Assembly (NCBI GenBank): GCA_015680905.1
Contig: CM027384.1
Span: 65,045,001-65,109,000, forward strand
Length of the DNA stretch: 64,000 nucleotides
Source of the DNA: Coptis chinensis
Lineage: Eukaryota > Streptophyta > Magnoliopsida > Ranunculales > Ranunculaceae
Reading direction: 5' to 3'
Shown in pieces: positions 57,074-64,000 of the stretch; position 1 is the first letter of the stretch, and the number at the start of each line of letters is the position of its first letter. The notes beneath the pieces were generated by a model, which made no database searches, was not told where the DNA came from, and worked only from the letters and a program-made list of their open reading frames with translations. The position numbers and the translations under genes are program-made.

Positions 57074-58178
57074 TCAAATATGGCATCTTTTCAAAAGTAG
57101 ATTAGTTAAAGGCCTAGCTAATTTTGAAAAATCCTTGATAAAACGCCTATAGAAACCTACATGGCCTAAAATGGCTCTAATATCATGGATAGTCCATGAT
57201 ATAGGTAAAGACGCTATTTTATCTAATTTGGCCTTATCTACTTCTATGTCGTCGCTAGATACAATATGACCTAGCATTATTCCTCTTTTTACCATAAAAT
57301 GATATTTTTCCCAATTTAAAACCAGATTCTTTTCCTCACACCATGTCAACACTTTAGAATGGTTAGACAAGCATTCACTGAAAGAGTTTCCATAGAGAGA
57401 AAAATCATCCATGAAAACTTTCATGAAACACTCCACCATGTCACTAAAGATATGAAGGATACACCGCTGGAAGGTACCAGGAGCATTACAAAGGCTGAAA
57501 GGCATTCGTTTATAGGCATACGTTCCAAAGGGACATGTGAAGGTATTCTTTTCTTGGTCATCAATATCAATAATAATCTGAAAATAGCCAGAGTAGCCAT
57601 CCAGAAAACAATAAAACACATGACCAGCTAGACGTTCGAGCATCTGATCTATAAAAGGTAAGGGAAAGTGATCCTTTCGTGTCATGGCATTTAAGCGTTT
57701 GTAGTCAATACAGATCCTCCATTTCATAGGAACTCGTGTGGAAACATATTCACCCGTCAGCATTACTCACAATGGTAACCCCTGATTTTTTAGGAACTAT
57801 GTGAATTGGGCTTACCCATTCGCTATCGAAGATGGGATACATGATACCTGTATCGAGTAACTGTAAGACTTCTTTCCTGACCACCTCTTTCATGGCAGGG
57901 TTCAAGCGACACTAAGGTTTGCATGAAGTCTTCACATTATCCTCCAAATGTATGTGATGTGTACATACACTAGGGTCAATCCCTTTAATGTCGTCTAGGG
58001 ACCAACCAATCTTGGAACGATGTTCCCTAATCACCCTAATCAAACATGTTTCTTCATCAGCAGATAACTGAGAAGATATGATCGGATGACTGCCATCCGG
58101 ATCAAGCTGGATATATTTCAACTCAGTAGGAAGAGGTTTAAGCACAGGGGTGGGAGGAATGGGTAAAAAGGATTCCAA
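57074..58178 (-). pseudogene. E3 reverse transcriptase
   Basis: On the minus strand 57912-58178 covers the N-terminal part (DEETCLIRVIREHRSKIGWS, DDIKGI) and ends in a stop; 57074-57763 is the long open part with KWRICIDYKRLNAMTRKDHF, FLDGYSGYFQI, FGTYAYKRMPF and the catalytic FMDDFSLYG, both Asp present. YRRFIKDFSKLARPLTNLLL marks the connection. It is the best preserved RT in the window. A stop between the two parts and the damaged RNase H and integrase still make the element dead. Confidence 0.93.
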
Positions 58179-58436
58179 AGGGTCCTCGTCTTGAGTAGTG
58201 AAGACTTGTTTAGGTAAGAGGTATTCAAACTCAGAAGATGGAGCTATAGAAGAATCTAAGATAGGAGTAGACTCGAAAAGGGCGTTGACTTCCTCTATGT
58301 AGGAGTCGTCGTCGAAGTCGGAACTTCCAAATTAAAGGAATTGATGCATCTGATTATCTGGAAACGTGTTGTTGAAATAATCTTGAGCTAAGCTCTCGAT
58401 CATGCTAACTTCTCCATTGATAGTCGTATTGGGTAA

Positions 58437-59115
58437 CTATTGCATCATTTTGAAAATATTTATCTCAACAGAAATATGGTCAAAGAACATGGACACCGAA
58501 CCATCACAGCAGTTTATGAGCGCATTAGCAGTTGCCAAGAAGGGACACCCTAAGATAATAGGAACAGAGTCGTTAGCGACTTCTTTGTCGAGGATAACGA
58601 AGTCGGCTGGATAATAAAAATCTTGAACTTTAACAAGCACGTTTTCAGCAACACCTTTAGGATACTTAATAGACCGGTCAGCTAATTGCAACGTCATTTT
58701 AGTTGGTTTCATCTCTTGTAGACCTATTTGTTTATATAGATAATAAGGGAGTAAGTTAACACTCGCCCCCAGGTTTAATAGCGCAGTCGTCGTGTGGGTA
58801 TCCCTTAAGGTGCATTGTACAGTAGGACAACCAAGGTCCTTGTACTTAACGATTCCATTATGTTCAGATGGAGTGGGAAACTGTTCAGTTAAAAAGGCAT
58901 ATTTTGGAATGTTTGTTTTTCACCTAGTAGTGCACAACTCTTTTAGAAACTTAGCATGTTGTGGTAATTTTTTAATAGCTTCAAGAAAAGGTAGGTTTAT
59001 CGTTAGATTTTTTAAAATTTCCCTAATCTTATCAAAATTTATATTCTTGCTTAACATGCTAGTCTCTGGGGGAAACGGTGGTTTCTCTCTATATTTAGCA
59101 TATGGATCAATCTGA
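58437..59115 (-). pseudogene. E3 protease region
   Basis: On the minus strand the stretch before the protease (ILKNLTINLPFLEAIKKL, 58940-59040) is followed by ALLNLGASVNLLPYYLY near 58790-58740, where the catalytic Asp of DLGAS is Asn. MKPTKMTLQLADRSIKYPKG follows, then VILDKEVANDSVPIILGCPF (58437-58712). The first residues, YTQIDPYAKYREKPPFPP, abut the E4 insertion at 59120. The Asp to Asn change alone would abolish activity. Confidence 0.87.
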
Positions 59116-59120
59116 GTGTA

Positions 59121-59645
59121 TGTACCACCATATTAGTGCCCTTACTAATGGATTCCATTAAGGTCTTTACATTAAGTCTAAAAGACCGATCCTTGGTTAC
59201 CTGGACGGCTCACAGCTCTAGTTAGCCACTTGGATGGCTCACAGCTCCAATTAGCCACTTGGACAGCTCACAGTCTACTTAGCTACCTAGACGGCTCACA
59301 GTTCCAGTTAGCCACTTGGACGGCTCACAGTTCTAGTTAGCCATTTAGACGGCTCACATGTTAAGTTAGACATCTAGACAGCCCACAGGTCCAGTCAACC
59401 ACCTGAGCCGATCACATGTTCAGTTAACCAGTCCTATCTAGTGAGAGTTCTTGTGCTCTCAGAACTCTTATTTTCTATTTCTATAAATAGGACTCTTCAC
59501 TTAACAAAGAACTATGTTTTGGAGACTTGATTCTGGAAACATATTCTGGATACGTAGGCAACCATTAAAGGCATATTCTCATTCTTTATACAACATCTTC
59601 CCTTACATATTCAATAGTGTGTCTGGGTGAATTCTTACCAAAACA
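59121..59645 (+). repeat. E4 5' LTR (525 bp) with 29-bp repeats
   Basis: The U3 region holds six clear GGACGGCTCACAG-type units of 28-29 bp (about 59195-59365), against five in the 3' LTR; the LTR lengths differ by exactly 29 bp. TATAAATAG lies at 59482-59490. The primer site TGGCGTCGTCTGTGG is at 59650-59664. Confidence 0.92.
59482..59490 (+). promoter_or_regulatory. TATA box of the E4 LTR family
   Basis: CTATAAATAG is conserved in all three LTR copies (59482, about 63663 and 52881) at the same distance after the 29-bp repeats. This is the best supported promoter element in the window. Confidence 0.7.
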
Positions 59646-59707
59646 TAATTGGCGTCGTCTGTGGTTCTTATTAACGTTCCCTCTTCCACGTATCTCTCTC
59701 TATCTTT

Positions 59708-60260
59708 GTCAATGTCAATATAACAAGATCTCTAGCGAACAAGCAGGTCAGAGCAAAACCATCCGAAGGAAACAATCAACAAAATGTTGAAGTTCGTGTC
59801 GATCAACTTGCATCAAATTAACTAGCTCCGCCTTTGCTACTTCAAGTACCATGACAACCCAGATCAAAATTTCCAAGGTCCCAGGCTCTAGTATCTTCTC
59901 CTCATAATGGTACAAATTAGCCAGATGCAGATGCAGGTGTAGATCCAGTTGCAGATCCAGAAAATATGGAGACAAGTGATGAAGACCTGATCCTGGAGGC
60001 GCTGCATCACAAGCTCAGAAGGGAAAATGAGCATAACGCGGACTTGCAGAAGCAAATAAACGAAGAGAAGCAAGTACAAATAGACAACAACAATACTGCT
60101 TCATCCACTCCATCAAGAATCCCAAGATCTGGAGAAAACCACAGTGTATTCCACCATTTGCAAGACAATAACGAAAAATTTTGAACCATTGATGTTGTCC
60201 CTGAGATTCGACCAATCAATCCAAGCCAAGAAATACTTCAACAAATCTATTAAGGCAATT
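59708..60260 (+). pseudogene. E4 gag remnant
   Basis: This is homologous to E5 gag at the nucleotide level (ACAAGATCTCTAGCGAACAA, GAAACAATCAACAAAATG). The frame 59966-60184 reads METSDEDLILEALHHKLRRE and RIPRSGENHSVFHHL. Stops and frameshifts are frequent, and no capsid domain remains. Confidence 0.75.
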
Positions 60261-61040
60261 GACGTTTCCTGGGGAACAAACAAAAAGTTGTTGTTCTCTA
60301 CACCACAGTTATGCCGACGGTACAGTATCTATCCACAATCGGTAATCTGGTCGTGATACACAAGTTCCATAAATTTGTGCAAAGCCACCAAGTTATAGAT
60401 GTTATGTCAATTGAACGAAATATGGATGCGTGTTTTACTTTCTTTGGGGTCCGGTAAAGCGGATGAGAGTTTCATCTTTGGGCCTAATCTATTTGAGGAA
60501 GTAAGCAATCTGAAGGATTGATCCAGTACTCCCATCTTCCTAGTATGGTATGGTGCTTATGATCTTGCACTAAATTCATTAATCTAAAGAAAAGATCCCA
60601 GATACGCACATGGATTGATACTGAAACAATCTTGGGTGTTTTCCAATCACTAGACTTCAGATCTAATTCTAGATGCATGTTTCAAAGCATCATTTTTTGC
60701 TAGATTTATTCTATATATTTTTTTTTGTTGGTCTTCTAACATTTTGCAGAGATTAACTCTTTTAAGGATCTCATTCTCACAGTCCCGCAAGCTCAAAAGA
60801 ATCTCATGTAAGTAACAACTAGAAACAAAAAAGAGCAATGGAATGCCTCTATATTATTGGGCTAGCTTATAAGCGCATATATCGATTGTGCTTTTCTACT
60901 TCGTGAAAGAGAAACCAGGGAATGTCCTAGGCCTAATAAGGTGATCTAAGCCACAAGACTCACTTATGTTGTCAAAGCACTGGAGTCTGACCAAAAACAC
61001 CTACGACCTATGCCCTATGTGTTGATAGAGGGCTCCAGGC
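60261..61040 (+). other. E4 interior without recognised coding sequence
   Basis: This is where the rest of gag, protease and reverse transcriptase should be. I see none of their motifs, so a large internal deletion or replacement is likely. The frames present are short. Confidence 0.5.
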
Positions 61041-61047
61041 TCACGAC

Positions 61048-61527
61048 TTGCCCACTCCTCCAAGTTCAGCTACAGGGAAACCAATCGGAATTTGCTTGGC
61101 TGCCACAGACACTATGGTAAGTGCAGTATTGTTTGGTGATGGTGAAGATGGCCGTTCAATCTTTTTCATCGGCAAAACTCTAACGGGGGCAGAAACTAGA
61201 TATTCAAGAATTGAGATAATTGCTCTCACTTTGGTTCACTCTGCAAGACGCCTTAAGTTGTACTTTCAAGGACGATTGGTCAAGGTATACACTGAGTACC
61301 CTCTTCGCAAAGTGCTCCGGAATTCACAAGAATCAAATAGACTGGCAGAATGGGACAATTATTTGAGTGCATATAGCATTACTTTCAAACCGCGTACTTC
61401 AAAAAAAGGTCATGTTTTTGCATCTTTAATGTCTGACTTTCCAATCAATGATATGGTCACAAAAATCAATCATGACGAAGACTTATCCACTGAAAAGGCA
61501 ACAGTTGGGGCTGGCAAGGTCCCATAA
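61048..61527 (+). pseudogene. E4 first RNase H
   Basis: ICLAATDTMVSAVLFGDGED, SIFFIGKTLTGAETRYSRIE, LALVHSARRLKLYFQGR-like sequence, VYTEYPLRKVL and RLAEWDNYLSAYSITFKPRT are the standard RNase H of Tat-group pol. The usual Asp at the TD(Q/H)PL position reads TEYPL. The frame is open for about 155 codons but has no RT before it. Confidence 0.87.
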
Positions 61528-61544
61528 CATTTATTACCCTGTCA

Positions 61545-61990
61545 TCAGACGTATGGATAGTCTACACAGATGGATCATACAACAAGTTTGGATCCGGGTT
61601 CGGGTGTCTTTTTATTTCTCCTGATGATTCAGCAATTAAGCACTCAGTTCGTTTCGGTTTCAAATTATCTAACAATGTAGCGGAATATGAAGCAGTCAGT
61701 TAAGCCATGCATACTGCTTTAGGATTAAAAGTTCAAAAGCTTCAAATTTTTACATACTCTCTATTAGTGGGAAGCCAATTTGGAGGCTCTTTTGAAGCAT
61801 GGGATGATAAGATTGCATCATATCTAGACTTGATCTATAGGTTTGCTCATCAATTTGATGTCATTTCAATCATTCAGAGACCTCGAAATGACATTCAACA
61901 CGCTGACACCTTGGCATACCTCTCTGCATCTATCACTATTGATGGCCCAAGACAAGTCATCGTCGATTTCCAACAAGATCCAAGTATTGA
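61545..61990 (+). pseudogene. E4 second RNase H
   Basis: DVWIVYTDGSYNKFGSGFG carries the first Asp, NNVAEYEAVS the Glu with a stop just after, then ALGLKVQKLQIFTYSLLVGS, where Tyr replaces the third acidic residue, and QRPRNDIQHADTLAYLSASI the last Asp. This additional RNase H is the mark of the Tat group and matches E2 18257-18760. Confidence 0.87.
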
Positions 61991-62257
61991 TTTCTCAGTC
62001 GAGCAACTCATGGACATTTACATCAACACGTGCTGCTTTTTCATTGCTTCTTCAAAGTCATCACCTTTAATCGTTCATGTTGTGACCACAAGAAAAAGAA
62101 AATATGACAATGATGAATTGTTGCTTAACTAGCTAAATTATGATTCCTCTCAAGATATAGAAATGTTTAACCAAGGGAATGAAACAGAGTTAACTTTAGG
62201 AGTTGTTCAAGGTGACCAAGATCTCAACGATTCAAGAAAGGGGCCCCGCGCTTTTGA

Positions 62258-62548
62258 TTGCATATGCTGGCAGCACCAACCAAGAGCTGGCGAACTCCAT
62301 ACATTGCCTTCCTGAACAACGACATATTTCCTTCAGACCCCAAACTCGCTAAGACTGTCAAGCGTGACGCCTGGAAATTCTTAACGATAACATCGTCCAA
62401 TGGTGATCCACAGTTGTATAAAAAGAGAAATATTTTATCCCCCATGCTTAGATGCCTCACCAAAGTAGAAGGCTTACTCGTGTTGAAAGAAATTCATGCA
62501 GGCATTTGTGGCAATCACGTCGGTAGTCAAAATGTTAGTGAATCATAA
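62258..62548 (+). pseudogene. E4 integrase N-terminal piece
   Basis: SWRTPYIAFLNNDIFPSDPK, RDAWKFLTI, LYKKRNILSPMLRCL and KEIHAGICGNHVG form the start of a Tat integrase, with the two His of the zinc site in EIHAGICGNH. The frame stops at 62546, and the Cys pair and DDE core are absent. Confidence 0.82.
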
Positions 62549-63017
62549 CAAACCTACACTGACCAACAAATTAAAGACGCAGTCCAAATGTTATTTTTGA
62601 AAGAAATTGAAGAAATATCGAGAAATTAGAATAAAGTTCAAGTTTTATATACAACTCAAGACTGGGGGCAAGCACTTGTTGAGTACTTACGATTTGGAAT
62701 TAACACCAATTAACAATAGCTGTGTCATTTATGCTTATAGCTGATAACATAACGAGTCTTGCTACTAGTAAGTATATCATTCTGAAGACAACTACAAAAA
62801 CCTACAATGACTCAGTACTACGTACAGTTATTTCTATGATACCAGCAGAAAAAGTGCATTGACTTCAATAGCCTTCTAACTCATATCATAATTGGGGGCA
62901 ATGGACACATGTTAAAAGCTAAATTTGTTCAAACACTAGAGTATTTTTGGAAGTTGCATTGGCGTTCATATAATGATTTTCAGGAACTAACTCTTTATAA
63001 ACGAAAAATAGTTAATC
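62549..63017 (+). other. E4 3' non-coding region
   Basis: No coding signal. The integrase core should lie here and is deleted. Confidence 0.5.
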
Positions 63018-63275
63018 AAAGTTGTAGAGTTTGCATCTGCGATACCAAAATCTGTGCAATCAAAGTCCTGGTTTGGGTTTGTGATACCAACTCTAGGCAA
63101 TCAAAGTCGCAGAGTTTGCGTTTGCGATACCAAACTCTGTGTAATTAAAGTCCTAGTTTGGGTTTGGGATACCAACTCTAGGCAATCAAAGTTACAGAGT
63201 TTGCATTTGCGATACCAAACTCTATGCAATCAAAGTCCTGGTTTGCATTTGCGATACCAAACTCTTATTTCAGTA
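63018..63275. repeat. 85-bp tandem repeat just before the E4 3' LTR
   Basis: GAGTTTGC recurs at 63027, 63112 and 63197, giving an 85-bp period. Each unit is made of two related halves (AGAGTTTGCATTTGCGATACC and GGTTTGGGTTTGTGATACC), both followed by AATCAAAGT. About three units are present, followed by a final half unit. Confidence 0.9.
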
Positions 63276-63330
63276 ACTTTCTTCTTTACCAAATCGAATA
63301 AATTTCATCTGGCAAAGAGGGGGCGATGAA

Positions 63331-63826
63331 TGTACCACCATATTAGTACCCTTACTAATGGATTCCATTGGGGTCTTTACATTAAGTCAAAAAGATTGAT
63401 CCTTGGTTACCTGGACGGCTCACAGTTCCAGTTAGCCACCTAGACGGCTCACAATCCACTTAGCCACTTGGATGGCTCACAGTTCCAGTTAGCCACTTGG
63501 ATGGTTCATAGTTCTAGTTAGCCACTTAGACGGCTCACATGTTAAGTTAGACATCTGGACGGCCCACAGGTCCAGTCAATCACCTGAGCCGATCACATGT
63601 TTAGTTAACTAGTCCTATCTAGTGAGAGTCCTTGTGATCTCAGAACTCTTATTTTCTATTTCTATAAATAGGACTCTTCACTTAACAAAGAACTACGTTT
63701 TGGAGACTTGATTCTTGAAACATATTCTGGATACATAGGCAACCATCAAAGGCATAGTCTCATTCTTTATACAACATCTTCCCTTGCAGATTCAATAGTG
63801 TGTCTGGGTGAATTCTTACCCAAACA
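63331..63826 (+). repeat. E4 3' LTR (496 bp)
   Basis: It is the partner of 59121-59645, with five clear 29-bp units and a TATA box near 63663. It follows the purine tract AAAGAGGGGGCGATGAA. Confidence 0.92.
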
Positions 63827-64000
63827 AGGAGTTCTAACCTTGGCCATTTTTTTCGTGGGTTGTGGTTTAACTGGTACCTCTACAGGTGTAGGATCTTCAT
63901 TTTCTATTTCGGTATCTAGCAAATTTTCATTTTCAATGACCACCGGTGATGTAACAACGGGCATAGTTACGGCGTTATCAACTACTTTGCCAGAACGGAG
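63827..64000 (-). pseudogene. E3 gag-protease linker, runs off the window
   Basis: On the minus strand the sequence reads RSGKVVDNAVTMPVVTS, then ENENLLDTEIENEDPTPVEV and KPQPTKKMAKVR. The LRSGK motif is typical of the segment before the protease in Athila-type elements. The frame would join the protease region at 59115 if E4 were absent. Confidence 0.75.

Larger units (their letters stand above)
59121..63826 (+). mobile_element. E4: Tat-like Ty3/gypsy retrotransposon in E3
   Basis: The LTRs 59121-59645 and 63331-63826 (TGTACCACC...CAAAACA/CCAAACA) are direct repeats. A primer site follows the first and a purine tract (AAAGAGGGGGCGATGAA, 63314-63330) precedes the second. The inside holds gag remnants, a first RNase H, a second RNase H and the start of integrase. 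Reverse transcriptase and the integrase core are missing. The flanks GTGTA (59116-59120) and AGGAG (63827-63831) do not match, so no target duplication is visible. E3 sequence continues on both sides. Confidence 0.92.
27490..64000 (-). mobile_element. E3: Athila-like element, extends past the right edge
   Basis: E3 is inserted in the E0 integrase. On the minus strand from right to left the window shows the gag-protease linker (63827-64000), protease, RT, RNase H, integrase, ORF-A, ORF-B, non-coding block, polypurine tract and 3' LTR. The 5' LTR and gag lie outside. Insertions into it are E4 (59121-63826), the CACTA element (42072-55820) and solo LTRs at 37785-41380 and 32117-35486. E3 is related to E1 but has a different LTR and full versions of both post-pol ORFs. 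Confidence 0.88.

Noticed and set aside
62900..63330. Direct repeats before the E4 3' LTR as a CRISPR-like array
   Set aside because: There are no unique spacers: the whole 85-bp unit repeats, and the setting is a plant retrotransposon.

Overview
The window looks like repeat-rich nuclear DNA from a seed plant, probably a eudicot. The evidence is plant-type Ty3/gypsy lineages (Athila-like, and Tat-like with two RNase H domains), a CACTA transposon, a plant L1-type LINE tail, and fragments of plant gene families (phytocystatin, NT-C2 domain protein, PPR protein). I see no intact ordinary host gene, rRNA, tRNA or CRISPR array. Almost every base can be placed in a stack of nested mobile elements. 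Names E0 to E5 are mine.

Layout. E0 is an old Athila-like element on the minus strand. Its 3' LTR ends near 2681, its 3' non-coding part is 2682-3726 plus 26404-26933, and its integrase tail is 27315-27489. E1 is an Athila-like element on the plus strand at 3727-26403. It sits inside E0 with target duplication CTCAA and carries gag, protease, RT, RNase H, integrase and two post-pol ORFs, all broken. E2 is a Tat-like element on the minus strand at 14643-21968. It sits inside E1 with target duplication CTTTC. E3 is an Athila-like element on the minus strand from 27490 past the right edge. It begins inside the E0 integrase and was itself hit by two very long solo LTRs (32117-35486, TSD CTCAT; 37785-41380, TSD TGGAC/TGGAT), a 13.7-kb CACTA transposon (42072-55820, TSD TAT) and E4, a Tat-like element on the plus strand (59121-63826).

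The CACTA element carries captured host-gene pieces: a PPR fragment on the minus strand, and on the plus strand a phytocystatin start followed by an NT-C2 domain protein piece. It was later hit by a 5'-truncated LINE (50560-51227) and by a truncated Tat copy, E5 (52493 to about 53990).

How the parts relate. E0, E1 and E3 share a pol type and a conserved, roughly 1.5-kb non-coding block bounded on both sides by polypurine-like sequence, although their LTRs differ. E3 has two related ORFs after pol (ORF-A and ORF-B); E1 has parts of both; E0 has none. The ORF-A start in E1 and both ORF starts in E3 are preceded by paired short motifs spaced 32-34 bp. Similar pairs (22 or 33 bp) occur in the E1 3' LTR, E1 leader and E0 LTR. 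These motif pairs, the duplicated 3' ORFs and the gene-carrying CACTA element are the parts most worth a second look. All coding regions in the retroelements carry stops, frameshifts, deletions or catalytic substitutions, so none looks autonomous.
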